From UMGS172 sp045587185 (GTDB taxonomy: Bacteria; Bacillota; Clostridia; Oscillospirales; Acutalibacteraceae): 57,607 nucleotides of DNA. Both the position numbers and the translations under genes were made by a program. The stretch's first letter is position 1, and each line of letters starts with the position of its first letter. Below are positions 32,704-41,754 of the stretch, in pieces. Location: positions 1-57,607 of the forward strand of contig JAZNBS010000002.1 in the NCBI GenBank assembly GCA_045587185.1, in the 5' to 3' direction. A model generated the notes under the pieces. It did not search any database. It saw only the letters and a list, made by a program, of their open reading frames with translations, and was not told the origin of the DNA.

Positions 32704-34218
32704 TTATTTAATGAGGCTTTCGCCATCCATTTCACTAGGCTTCGGAAGTCCTAAAACGGTGAGCATAGAGGGAACAATATCGGCTAAACGGCCGCCGTCC
32801 TTAAGTTCACAGGGGTATCCCACAACACAGAATGGAACACGGTTAGTGGTGTGAGGAGTAAATGGGTTGCCGTCCTCGCCAACCATACAGTCCGCATTGC
32901 CGTGGTCGGCTGTAATAAACACAACACCGCTCATCTGTCTTGTTGCATCAACAACACGTCCGACACACTCATCAACAGCCTCAACAGCCTTGACAGCGGC
33001 TTCAAAAATACCCGTGTGACCAACCATATCACAGTTGGCAAAATTGAGGATAACAGCATCATATTTGCCCGACAGGATTTGCTCGCAAACCGCATCGCAA
33101 ACCTCGTATGCACTCATTTCGGGCTTGAGGTCAAATGTTGGCACATCAGGGGACTGAATAAGAATTCTGTCCTCACCCTCAAAGGTCTTTTCCTCACCGC
33201 CGTTGAAGAAGAATGTTACGTGCGCATACTTTTGGGTCTCGGCAATACGGAGTTGGGTCATATTTTTGGATGCCATATACTCACCGAATGTCATCCTGAG
33301 TTCCTCAGGTGGGAAGGCAACGGTTACGTTGGGCATTGTCTCGTCATACTGAGTCATACAAACATAATTCAGAGGGAAGAAGCCTTTCTTACGCTCAAAT
33401 CCGTCGAAATCAGGGTCAACAAAGGTACGGGTATACTGTCTTGCACGGTCGGGACGGAAGTTGAAGGAAACAACACTGTCATTAGCCGAAATAGTCGCAC
33501 CACCCTTAACAACAGTGGGGAGAATGAACTCATCGGTAACATCCTTAGCGTAAGACTCTTCCATAGCCTTTACGGGGTCGTCAGTCTGAACACCTTCGCC
33601 ATAAACGCAAGCAGCATAAGCCTTTTCAACGCGGTCCCATGCAAAGTCACGGTCCATTGCGTAGTAACGTCCCATAACCGATGCTATCTTACCAACGCCG
33701 ATTTCAGCCATCTTGTTCTGCAGGTCTTTAATAAAGCCTACACCTGAGGTGGTGGAAACATCACGTCCGTCCATAAGGCAGTGAACATAAACCTTGGTAA
33801 GACCGTAGTTTTTGGCCATCTGCAAAAGGCCGTAAAGATGCTCGATATGGCTGTGAACACCGCCGTCAGACAAAAGTCCTATAAGATGGAGTGCAGAATC
33901 GTTTTTCTTACAGTTTTCAATAGCATCAATCAGTACCTTGATGTTAAAAAACTTTCCGTCCTTGATGTCTTTAGAAATCTTGACGAGCATCTGATAAACC
34001 ACACGGCCTGCACCGATGTTGGTGTGACCAACCTCGGAATTGCCCATCTGACCGTCAGGCAGACCAACGTCAAGACCTGAAGCGCCGATGGTGGTAAATG
34101 GGTTTTCTGCGAACAACTTGTCGAGGTTCGGAGTCTTTGCAGAGTAAATAGCGTTGCCGTCATTTACCTCGCGGATTCCAAAACCGTCCATAATACACAA
34201 AACAACAGGTTTTTTCAT
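32704..34218 (-). CDS. gpmI: 2,3-bisphosphoglycerate-independent phosphoglycerate mutase
   Basis: 504 residues, full length. Alkaline-phosphatase-superfamily enzyme using two metal ions and a Ser nucleophile. MDGFGI holds the first Asp, GQMGNSEVGHTNIGAGR holds the catalytic Ser and the GH region, ADHGNAD holds the late metal site, HTTNRVPF follows. Converts 3- to 2-phosphoglycerate. Third gene of the glycolytic cluster pgk-tpiA-gpmI, 29 bases after tpiA. Confidence 0.95.
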   Translation of the reverse strand: MKKPVVLCIMDGFGIREVNDGNAIYSAKTPNLDKLFAENPFTTIGASGLDVGLPDGQMGNSEVGHTNIGAGRVVYQMLVKISKDIKDGKFFNIKVLIDAIENCKKNDSALHLIGLLSDGGVHSHIEHLYGLLQMAKNYGLTKVYVHCLMDGRDVSTTSGVGFIKDLQNKMAEIGVGKIASVMGRYYAMDRDFAWDRVEKAYAACVYGEGVQTDDPVKAMEESYAKDVTDEFILPTVVKGGATISANDSVVSFNFRPDRARQYTRTFVDPDFDGFERKKGFFPLNYVCMTQYDETMPNVTVAFPPEELRMTFGEYMASKNMTQLRIAETQKYAHVTFFFNGGEEKTFEGEDRILIQSPDVPTFDLKPEMSAYEVCDAVCEQILSGKYDAVILNFANCDMVGHTGIFEAAVKAVEAVDECVGRVVDATRQMSGVVFITADHGNADCMVGEDGNPFTPHTTNRVPFCVVGYPCELKDGGRLADIVPSMLTVLGLPKPSEMDGESLIK

Positions 34219-34247
34219 TTTGAAATTCCTTTTAAGTTTAATTTAAA

Positions 34248-35015
34248 TTATTTGCTTGCTGCTTTAACGATTACCGAGAAATCCTCAGCCTTAAGTGAAG
34301 CGCCACCGATGAGTCCGCCGTCAACATTAATCTTTGCAACGAGTTCATCAGCATTCTTAGCGTTCATAGAACCGCCGTACTGAACGGTCACAGTCTCAGC
34401 AATATCTTTGCCGTACATCTCAGCAATAGCCTCACGGACAAAACCGTTGCCCTCGTCAGCCTGGTCGGCGGTTGCGGTAACGCCTGTACCGATAGCCCAA
34501 ACAGGCTCGTAAGCAATGATTATGTTCTTAAGTTGCTCCTTGGTTACGTTGGTAAGAGCCATCTTGGTCTGGAATTTGAGAAGAGTCTCGGTGTAGCCGA
34601 GTTCTCTCTGCTCGAGGGTTTCACCAACACAAACAATAGCGGTAAGACCTGCATTTACAGCAGCCAATGTGCGAAGGTTAACGGTCTGGTCGGTTTCACC
34701 AAAGTACTGTCTTCTTTCGCTGTGACCGATAACAACGTATTTAACACCGCTCTCAACAAGCATCTGAGCAGAGATTTCACCGGTGTAAGCACCGCTCTCT
34801 TTGAAGTGAACGTTCTCAGCACCGATTTCGATGTTGGAACCTTCAGCGGCTTTGACAGCGGCTGGAATGTCGATAAAAGGTACGCAAAGTACAACTTTGC
34901 AATCTGCACCGGCTACCAAGGGTTTCATCTCGTTGATGAGAGCGGTGGTTTCGGCGGGGGTTTTGTTCATTTTCCAGTTACCTGCGATAACTGCGGCACG
35001 TGTGGCTTTGTTCAT
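34248..35015 (-). CDS. tpiA: Triosephosphate isomerase
   Basis: 255 residues, TIM barrel. AGNWKMNKT (Asn and Lys), IGHSERR (catalytic His), YEPVWAIGTG (catalytic Glu, loop 6) and the phosphate loop YGGSM...GGLIGGASL are all present. The ATG at 35015 is 8 bases after GGAGG; an upstream ATG at 35030 overlaps that site. Confidence 0.95.
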   Translation of the reverse strand: MNKATRAAVIAGNWKMNKTPAETTALINEMKPLVAGADCKVVLCVPFIDIPAAVKAAEGSNIEIGAENVHFKESGAYTGEISAQMLVESGVKYVVIGHSERRQYFGETDQTVNLRTLAAVNAGLTAIVCVGETLEQRELGYTETLLKFQTKMALTNVTKEQLKNIIIAYEPVWAIGTGVTATADQADEGNGFVREAIAEMYGKDIAETVTVQYGGSMNAKNADELVAKINVDGGLIGGASLKAEDFSVIVKAASK

Positions 35016-35057
35016 TTTATTGTCCTCCAAATATTGAAATTTATTAGTTCATTACAT

Positions 35058-35094
35058 ACAAACTGCGGCAGGGGAGTTTTCCCGTGCCGCGGTT
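35058..35094 (-). other. Intergenic hairpin between pgk and tpiA
   Basis: CAAACTGCGGCA...TGCCGCGGTTTG-type stem with an inner GGGAG/TTCCC pairing, no T-run on the minus strand. It may be an RNA-processing or partial stop site within the glycolytic transcript. Confidence 0.45.
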
Positions 35095-35115
35095 TGATTG
35101 GATTTAAAAGGTTAA

Positions 35116-36327
35116 TTATTTATCGTTAACGGCTGCGATACCGGGAAGTTCCTTACCCTCAAGGAACTCAAGAGAAGCGCCGCCACCGGTAGAGATGTGG
35201 CTCATCTTGGGGCCAAAACCGAGAGTGTTAACTGCTGCTGCAGAGTCGCCGCCGCCGATAATGGTGGTGGCATCGGTCTCTGCAAGGCTCTGAGCTACTG
35301 CGATGGTGCCCTTTGCCAAGGTGGGGTTTTCGAATACTCCCATGGGTCCGTTCCAGACAACGGTCTTAGCACTCTTTACAGCCTCTGCATACAAAGCAGC
35401 GGTCTTAGTACCGATGTCAAGACCCATATGGTCTGAGGGAATCTTATCTGCATCAACAACAACTACATCAACAGGGCCGTCAATAGGATCGGGGAAAACC
35501 TTACCTACAGTGCAGTCAACAGGCAGTAAGAGTTTTACGCCGTTAGCCTCTGCCTTGGCCATCATTTCCTTGCAGTACTCAATCTTATCTTCGTCAAGCA
35601 GAGAGGTACCAACACAGTAGCCCTTTGCTGCTAGGAAAGTGTAAGCCATACCGCCGCCAACAATAACGGTGTCAGCCTTGGTAAGGAGATTTTCGATAAC
35701 GGGAAGCTTGTCAGCAACCTTTGCACCGCCGAGGATGGTAACGAAAGGACGCTCAGGGTTCTCGACAGCACCGCCGAGGAACTTGAGTTCTTTTTGCATC
35801 AAATAGCCAACTGCGGCCTCCTCAACATATTCGGTAACACCAACTGTAGAGCAGTGTGCTCTGTGAGCGGCACCGAAAGCATCGTTAACATAGATTTCAC
35901 AAAGAGATGCGAGTTCCTTGGAAAGAGCCTCACCGTTCTTGGTCTCTTCAGCTCTGTAACGGGTGTTCTGGAGAAGAACAACATCGCCGTCTTTCATAGC
36001 GGCAACTGCTGCCTTTGCATTTTCACCGACTACACAATCGTCAGCGGCAAAAACAACATCCTTACCCAAATGCTCAGAAAGTCTCTTTGCAACAGGTGCA
36101 AGGCTGAGTTCGGGCTTGGGCTCACCCTTGGGCTTGCCGAGGTGAGAGCAGAGGATAACCTTACCGCCGTCTGCAATAAGTTTCTTAACGGTGGGAAGTG
36201 CTGCAACGATTCTGTTTTCGTCGGTGATAACACCGTTCTTCAAAGGAACATTGAAATCGCAACGAACGAGAACGCGTTTGCCCTTTACATTGATGTCATC
36301 AACTGTTTTCTTGTTTAATACTGACAT
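35116..36327 (-). CDS. pgk: Phosphoglycerate kinase
   Basis: 403 residues. RCDFNVPLKNG near the N-terminus, HLGKPKGEPKP, GGAKVADKLP, and the C-terminal GGGDSAAAVNTLGF and STGGGASLEFLEG nucleotide-binding segments are all intact. Produces ATP and 3-phosphoglycerate. First gene of the cluster. Confidence 0.95.
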   Translation of the reverse strand: MSVLNKKTVDDINVKGKRVLVRCDFNVPLKNGVITDENRIVAALPTVKKLIADGGKVILCSHLGKPKGEPKPELSLAPVAKRLSEHLGKDVVFAADDCVVGENAKAAVAAMKDGDVVLLQNTRYRAEETKNGEALSKELASLCEIYVNDAFGAAHRAHCSTVGVTEYVEEAAVGYLMQKELKFLGGAVENPERPFVTILGGAKVADKLPVIENLLTKADTVIVGGGMAYTFLAAKGYCVGTSLLDEDKIEYCKEMMAKAEANGVKLLLPVDCTVGKVFPDPIDGPVDVVVVDADKIPSDHMGLDIGTKTAALYAEAVKSAKTVVWNGPMGVFENPTLAKGTIAVAQSLAETDATTIIGGGDSAAAVNTLGFGPKMSHISTGGGASLEFLEGKELPGIAAVNDK

Positions 36328-36373
36328 GAAAATTACTTCCTTTCAGAATTATTGTCAAATTTTGAACAATCTT

Positions 36374-36402
36374 ATTTTATAACATCTTCAAAGATTTTTC
36401 AA
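36374..36402 (-). promoter_or_regulatory. Promoter of the pgk cluster
   Basis: On the minus strand TTGAAA (36397-36402) and TAAAAT (36374-36379) are 17 bases apart, about 40 bases before the pgk ATG. The rest of the gap to 36577 is AT-rich with no other feature seen. Confidence 0.55.
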
Positions 36403-36577
36403 GATATTATTTGGATAAAATAGTGAAAATATTAACAATTTATTTATTGAGTTTGACTAATAATAAATCCTTGCGAATCTTGAATCAATTAAATGATTAA
36501 AAATTCAAGCAAAATTATTCCTCAATATAAAAGTCGTATAGTTTTCTATTTGTTTGTTTTTCCATACCACAATATTG

Positions 36578-37078
36578 TTAATCATCCCACTTATAATTGT
36601 GCAGTTGTCCTTTGTTTTGCAGTTCGGGGTAGTTCCATTGGCGCAATACCTCATAAACACCGACACATACGGTGTTAGCGAGGTTAAGGCTTCGTGCCTC
36701 ACCAATCATGGGTAAGCGGACACATTCGTCGGGGTGGCATAACAACAGTTCTTCGGGTAAGCCTTTGGTTTCTTTGCCGAAAAACAGGTAGCAGTTATCT
36801 TTATATTCAACATCCGAATGTGTTTTTCTGCCTTTAGTAGTGAAAAAGGCAAACTGACCGTTATTTTCAGAGAAAAAATCATCCAAATTATCGTAGTATG
36901 TGATATCAAGCAGATACCAATAATCAAGTCCTGCACGCTTCAACTTTTTATCGTCAATAGTGAACCCCATAGGGCGGATAATGTGAAGTCTCGCACCGGT
37001 GGCGGCGCAGGTACGGGCAATGTTGCCCATATTTTGCGGAATTTCAGGCTCGACCAGAACCACGTTAAGTGTTGACAT
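36578..37078 (-). CDS. trmL: tRNA (cytidine/uridine-34-2'-O)-methyltransferase
   Basis: 166 residues of the SPOUT class. NVVLVEPEIPQNMGNIARTCAATG, LFFGKETKGLPEELL and RLPMIGEARSLNLANTVCVGVYEVLRQW form the knotted SAM site; the family normally has RSLNLSN. Methylates the wobble base of leucine tRNAs. It is 11 bases after manA on the same strand. Confidence 0.9.
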   Translation of the reverse strand: MSTLNVVLVEPEIPQNMGNIARTCAATGARLHIIRPMGFTIDDKKLKRAGLDYWYLLDITYYDNLDDFFSENNGQFAFFTTKGRKTHSDVEYKDNCYLFFGKETKGLPEELLLCHPDECVRLPMIGEARSLNLANTVCVGVYEVLRQWNYPELQNKGQLHNYKWDD

Positions 37079-37089
37079 ATTTACACCTC

Positions 37090-38022
37090 TTAAACTCTTG
37101 ATTCAAGCAACACAGCATCTCCCGAAATGATAACACTGCCAAAATCTGCGGGGATAAACACGCATTCTCCTGCTTTGACATCAACATCACCGACGGTACA
37201 CTGACCTTCAACGCACAAAAGGGAAGAGAAAGACAAACTATCCACATTGATTTCGATATTGCCGTTTATGTTGTGCTTTTTAACCTTGAAGTATTTGCAG
37301 TCAGCAAGGGTGGTATCAGCATTTTCCGTTGCGTGCAATATGGGATATTCGGGCGGTGCGGTAACAGTGACCTCAAGTGCCTTTTCTGTGTGAAGTTCTC
37401 TGGGTTTACCGTTGGCACCGACTCTACCGTAATCATAAACGCGATAGGTGGTGTTGCTGTTTTGTTGAATTTCTGCAATAAGCAAACCAGCACCGATGGC
37501 GTGTACCGTGCCCGACTCAATAAAGAAGCAATCGCCCTTTTTAACCTCAACCTTATTGAGAATATCGGTCAAAGTGTTGTTTTCGATGGCTTTCTTGAAT
37601 TCCTCTTTTGTTGTTTTTTCTTTAAAACCGTAGTAAAGGTAGGCGCCCTGCTCGCAATCGACAACATACCACATCTCGGTCTTGCCGAATTCGTGCTCAA
37701 CCTTTAGGGCATATTCATCGTTGGGGTGTACCTGAATAGATAGGTTTTGCTTTGCGTCGATGAGTTTTATGAGTATGGGAAAATCCTCGAATTTTTCGGC
37801 ATTTTCACCGATTATTGAGGTTTCACTCTTTTCAATAACCTCTCTCAATGTCAAACCATTAAATTCACCGTTTTCAATTACCGAATTGCCATCCTTGTGG
37901 CAGGAAAGCATCCAGCCTTCGGCAATTATATCAAGGTCACATTCAAGACCGAAATCGTCACGCAGTCTTGTGCCACCCCAAAGATAATCTTTAAAAGCGG
38001 GTTTTAATTTCATTACATACAT
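37090..38022 (-). CDS. manA: Mannose-6-phosphate isomerase, class I
   Basis: 310 residues, the short Bacillus type. Cupin enzyme interconverting mannose-6-P and fructose-6-P. YLWGGTRLRDDFG, LSIQVHPNDEYA (zinc His), KTEMWYVV (zinc Glu), and ESGTVHAIG (zinc His) are seen. The ATG at 38022 is eight bases after TTGGAGG; the frame opens further upstream. Confidence 0.9.
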   Translation of the reverse strand: MYVMKLKPAFKDYLWGGTRLRDDFGLECDLDIIAEGWMLSCHKDGNSVIENGEFNGLTLREVIEKSETSIIGENAEKFEDFPILIKLIDAKQNLSIQVHPNDEYALKVEHEFGKTEMWYVVDCEQGAYLYYGFKEKTTKEEFKKAIENNTLTDILNKVEVKKGDCFFIESGTVHAIGAGLLIAEIQQNSNTTYRVYDYGRVGANGKPRELHTEKALEVTVTAPPEYPILHATENADTTLADCKYFKVKKHNINGNIEINVDSLSFSSLLCVEGQCTVGDVDVKAGECVFIPADFGSVIISGDAVLLESRV

Positions 38023-38145
38023 ATAATCAACCTCCAAAAAAACTTGACAAAATAACAGTTTAAATGTACTATTAAATAAGTATATCATTGTCTGATTGAT
38101 TTGGCAATATTTGAATTTAAAAAAGGTCTTAAAAGGTGATTCAAT

Positions 38146-38865
38146 TTGGCTAAAATGAAGAACAGTAATATCCGAAAATTTGCCGAGCGTGCCATTAAGG
38201 GCAACAAGGATTACGGATTGAGGGATATTATCGTAAAGGTTTTGAGGATTTCATATTGGTTGGTTGCCGCGGCGGCTATTATGACCTGCCTTACAATGAT
38301 GATAGGAAATCTTGTGTGGATGAATGAGTATAAAAATGCCACAACGGCCGACGAACAGGCTATGTTTGACGAGCAAAGAATGTATTTCATAACAATGGTG
38401 ATTGCCGTTTTTGCGCTTGTTTCAAGTTATTTTTTACTCAAATTCAAGTGGGGTCTTTCGTTTGCTGCTGTGGGTTGTGTTGACTGTGTGTTGATATTTA
38501 CTACACTTTACAGTGCAAGCGTTAAAAACCAGTTCGGTACGGGAGCAGGCACAAATTTTTGGATAATGGCCGTACCTGCAATTCTTACGGCTGTGATTGC
38601 CTTTGCTCTTGGTGTGTTTATGTTTATAACCTACCGTTTGCAGATGCCACGTGAGTATGACCGAATTGTTGATGCAATTTACAGATACCACAGTAAAAAC
38701 GGAGAGGTCAAGATAAGTCCAGAAGAGTTTGAAAAAATCCTTGACGAGTACAAAGGTGAGGAACTTTTCCCGACCGACCGTCCTTTGAAGAAATCCCAAC
38801 GCCGAAGAAAGCAAAAACAGGATTTGGCTTTGTCTGAAGACAAGGCCGACCAAACCGAAAATTAA
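38146..38865 (+). CDS. Membrane protein of unknown function
   Basis: 239 residues. TTG start after AAAGGTGAT, or the ATG at 38155. Four hydrophobic segments (about 35-55, 80-97, 103-122, 140-162) then a charged C-terminal domain with SPEEFEKILDEYKG and a Lys/Arg-rich end (KKSQRRRKQKQ). No family is recognised. Confidence 0.7.
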   Translation: MAKMKNSNIRKFAERAIKGNKDYGLRDIIVKVLRISYWLVAAAAIMTCLTMMIGNLVWMNEYKNATTADEQAMFDEQRMYFITMVIAVFALVSSYFLLKFKWGLSFAAVGCVDCVLIFTTLYSASVKNQFGTGAGTNFWIMAVPAILTAVIAFALGVFMFITYRLQMPREYDRIVDAIYRYHSKNGEVKISPEEFEKILDEYKGEELFPTDRPLKKSQRRRKQKQDLALSEDKADQTEN

Positions 38866-38868
38866 ACT

Positions 38869-38898
38869 AAAACCGCAGTTTGGATGAACTGCGGTTTT
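38869..38898 (+). terminator. Intrinsic terminator
   Basis: AAAACCGCAGTT and AACTGCGGTTTT around TGGATG; ends the membrane-protein gene. Confidence 0.85.
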
Positions 38899-38934
38899 AC
38901 ATTTTTGATGTATTAAATTAGCCCAAGAAAACGA

Positions 38935-38965
38935 AAAAGGCTGTCGGATAATTCCGACAGCCGTT
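38935..38965 (-). terminator. Terminator after rpsT
   Basis: GGCTGTCGGA and TCCGACAGCC with a short loop; on the minus strand it is followed by TTTTTCG. Confidence 0.8.
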
Positions 38966-38985
38966 ATTTCGTCATACGTAAGACA

Positions 38986-39246
38986 TCAGTTTGCTTTGTT
39001 AAGACGGACTACGAGAGCAGACTTCTTTCTTGCAGCGGTGTTCTTGTGAAGAATACCCTTAGAAACAGCCTGATCAATCTTCTTAACTGCAACCTTAACA
39101 ACCTCTGCTTTATCATCAGCGTTGGATTCGATTGCAGCGTCAGCCTTCTTGATAGCAGTCTTAAGAGCGGAGTTGATGCTCTTGTTACGCATGTAGTTAG
39201 CTTCAGCAACGAGTACGCGTTTCTTGGCGGACTTAATGTTAGGCAT
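38986..39246 (-). CDS. rpsT: 30S ribosomal protein S20
   Basis: 86 residues, very basic and helical. PNIKSAKKRV at the start and HKNTAARKKSALVVRLNKAN at the end are typical of S20. The ATG at 39246 follows AAGGAGGTGG; the frame to 39291 is not used. Monocistronic. Confidence 0.95.
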   Translation of the reverse strand: MPNIKSAKKRVLVAEANYMRNKSINSALKTAIKKADAAIESNADDKAEVVKVAVKKIDQAVSKGILHKNTAARKKSALVVRLNKAN

Positions 39247-39426
39247 AGTTCCACCTCCTTGAATTGATACATAGCGGACACAAACGTCCACAGTGAGTAT
39301 ATAATACCACTTTAATTCTCAAAATGCAACACTTTTTTTCCGAAATTTTAATTTTTTTATTGTGCATATTTACGACCCTCAAAAACAAAATATTATTGTG
39401 TAATTTTTTATAAAAGGGGAATTAAA

Positions 39427-40275
39427 ATGGGTATCAGAACCGATATTGCGGTTGAGTTCATGGCCGATAAGACCGAAAACGAAAAAAATGTTAAGGTGAG
39501 AAGATACGATGTTGAGGGTATTGAGGTCACCAATGTTGAAATTCTGAACGAACAAGCCGCCAAGGTGATAGGTAAACCTGTCGGTAAATATGTCACTTTA
39601 GAGACACACGAAAAATATAATATTTTCGATTCAGATATGCTCCGCGAACTTCTGATTGCCGAAATTAGAGGTCTTGTGGGAAATGTTGAAGGAGACATTC
39701 TTGTGGTGGGTATCGGTAACAAGACTGTCACTCCCGATGCTCTGGGACCCAAATCAGCCGAGGGCGTTTTTGCCACAAGGCACATTTCCAACAAACTCAA
39801 AAAACGTCTGGGGCTTGAGCACATGGCATCGGTTTCGGTGTTATGTCCGGGTGTTTTGGGACAGACGGGAATGGAAGCACAGGAGATTATAGAGGGCGCC
39901 GTTGAAAGGATAGACCCCAAAGCCATTATAATTATTGATGCTCTTGCCGCCCGTGATGTCACGAGACTTGGACGCACTGTTCAACTAAGTGATACCGGAT
40001 TAGCGCCCGGTTCGGGCGTGGGAAATTCACGCACCGAACTTTCAAAAAGGACCTTGGGTGTAAAGTGTGTTACGGTTGGAGTCCCCACCGTTGTTGATGC
40101 ATCAACCTTAAGTTTTGATTTGACAGGTGAAAACTGTAAAGAACACGAACCTCTGATAGTAACCCCCCGTGACATTGACCGAATGATAGAAAAATCCAGT
40201 CAGGTAATAGCGTACTCGATAAACGTGGCACTTCAGCCTGAAAATGCATTTGAAACCTTGTCCGAATGCGTCTAA
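39427..40275 (+). CDS. gpr: Germination protease GPR
   Basis: 282 residues. Initiates breakdown of small acid-soluble spore proteins on germination; made in the forespore as a zymogen. RTDIAVE near the start is the propeptide-type sequence; VVGIGNKTVTPDALGPK, SVLCPGVLGQTGMEA and IIDALAARDVTRLGRTVQ are the family blocks. Shorter than the Bacillus enzyme (about 370). An AAAGGGGAA site precedes the ATG. It shows that the organism makes spores. Confidence 0.95.
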   Translation: MGIRTDIAVEFMADKTENEKNVKVRRYDVEGIEVTNVEILNEQAAKVIGKPVGKYVTLETHEKYNIFDSDMLRELLIAEIRGLVGNVEGDILVVGIGNKTVTPDALGPKSAEGVFATRHISNKLKKRLGLEHMASVSVLCPGVLGQTGMEAQEIIEGAVERIDPKAIIIIDALAARDVTRLGRTVQLSDTGLAPGSGVGNSRTELSKRTLGVKCVTVGVPTVVDASTLSFDLTGENCKEHEPLIVTPRDIDRMIEKSSQVIAYSINVALQPENAFETLSECV

Positions 40276-40330
40276 GAATTAAGTTTTAATCATATATATT
40301 TTAATGAATATATATGAGGGAAGCGAAACG

Positions 40331-41404
40331 ATGCGATTCAAAGGTTTTGTAAAGGTGATTTCAACACTGCTTGTATTGTGTTTTCTTGTTTTAGGACTTT
40401 TAAATGTGGATTGGGGTGCTTTTGTTGGCAGAGCGGTATGTTTTTCGGTTGCTACAACAGCCCCTGACGGTATTTTCTGCCTTTTTGACACCGATTCAGC
40501 AATCGGAGATACTGATAATGTTCCAAACGGTGTAACGGTACAGGTCGGTAATGCTGCCGACGGCACACTTTCGCAAGACGGCGACCGTAATGTGAGTGTT
40601 GAGGTTAAGGAAACCGTTATCGGAAGTATAATCAAGAAAACCCTATCGCCGTATAACGCAAAACTGAAAGCAGATAAAGTTTATATCAATAACTCAAGCG
40701 GCGCTACGGTTGATATAAAATCAATGCTAGCCGCACCCTTGGATTTCAAGGTAACAAAGTCTTCTGAACCGCAGATACTGATATACCACACCCACGCAAC
40801 CGAGGCCTTTATGAAGGATGAAAGTCAGTATCTAACCGATTTTGATGAACCAAGGAGTACCGATACAGGCGAAAACATCGTTAAAATCGGTGAGGTAATT
40901 ACGCAAAAACTTACCGATGCGGGTTTTGCAGTCATACACGATAAAACTTTGCACGACCACCCCGGTTTTTCGGGTAGTTACAACCGTTCGGCAGAGACGG
41001 TCAAGGCGATTATTAAACAGTATCCTTCGATAAAAATTGCCATTGATGTTCACCGAGATTCAATATCAAGCGGAAAATCTGACAAGGTTGCACCTGTTGT
41101 AAAGATAAATGACAGGGAAGCAGCACAGGTAATGTTGGTTATGGGCAGTCAGACGGGAAGTGTTGAAGATTATCCTGATTGGCGTGAAAATTTAAAACTC
41201 GCCACCAAACTTCAATATGTATTTGAAAACAGTTATCCGCAGTTTGCAAGGGCAATATTGCTACGCTCGGCAAAATACAATCAGAACCTTACCACAGGGT
41301 CATTTCTGATAGAGGTTGGCAGTGACGCCAACACCCTTGAACAGGCACTATATTCTGCCGAATTGGTAGGCGAGTCACTAATAGCGTTACTAAAATCACA
41401 GTGA
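40331..41404 (+). CDS. spoIIP: Stage II sporulation protein P
   Basis: 357 residues. N-terminal membrane anchor (about 7-25), linker, then the amidase/endopeptidase domain with IYHTHATEAF, SYNRSAETVKAII and AIDVHRDSIS, and a C-terminal SAKYNQNLTTGSFLIEVGSDAN. It acts with SpoIID and SpoIIM in septal wall remodelling and engulfment. The ATG at 40331 is 9 bases after GAGGG; gpr ends 55 bases upstream, likely the same operon. Confidence 0.92.
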   Translation: MRFKGFVKVISTLLVLCFLVLGLLNVDWGAFVGRAVCFSVATTAPDGIFCLFDTDSAIGDTDNVPNGVTVQVGNAADGTLSQDGDRNVSVEVKETVIGSIIKKTLSPYNAKLKADKVYINNSSGATVDIKSMLAAPLDFKVTKSSEPQILIYHTHATEAFMKDESQYLTDFDEPRSTDTGENIVKIGEVITQKLTDAGFAVIHDKTLHDHPGFSGSYNRSAETVKAIIKQYPSIKIAIDVHRDSISSGKSDKVAPVVKINDREAAQVMLVMGSQTGSVEDYPDWRENLKLATKLQYVFENSYPQFARAILLRSAKYNQNLTTGSFLIEVGSDANTLEQALYSAELVGESLIALLKSQ

Positions 41405-41421
41405 GTTGATAAAAAGGATTT

Positions 41422-41754
41422 ATGAAGAATAGGAATAGCAAGAAGAGTACAGTGGCTTTCTTGAGGTCAATGACAGTAACATTGGTGATGCTGGCCTGCA
41501 CCGTATCTGCATTCTACTTTATGGGGGAAGCCTATGAAGTTATGGAGTTCTGTTCAAACGGTCTGGAAGTTTCGGCGGTATATTCAGAGCATGAAGATTA
41601 TATAACAGTGTTTGAAAAGGAGTATTATCTTCCGATAAACACAGCGGTAGAAAAGGTTAACAACGTCTTGGATAAATACACTCCGGGCATAATAAGACTC
41701 CTCAAAACCGCTGTTGACGGTACTGAGGAGTTTTTTAAAAGTCTTATTAAATAA
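41422..41754 (+). CDS. Small membrane-anchored protein in the gpr-spoIIP unit
   Basis: 110 residues. A single membrane segment (about 14-34) near the N-terminus, then an extracytoplasmic helical part ending GIIRLLKTAVDGTEEFFKSL. AAAAGGATT precedes the ATG, 17 bases after spoIIP, so it is likely co-transcribed with spore genes. I do not recognise the family. The stop directly abuts the rodA stop on the other strand. Confidence 0.7.
   Translation: MKNRNSKKSTVAFLRSMTVTLVMLACTVSAFYFMGEAYEVMEFCSNGLEVSAVYSEHEDYITVFEKEYYLPINTAVEKVNNVLDKYTPGIIRLLKTAVDGTEEFFKSLIK

Noticed and set aside
39353..39405. Sigma-G promoter before gpr
   Set aside because: GCATA followed by AATATTA is a poor match with loose spacing; too weak to list.
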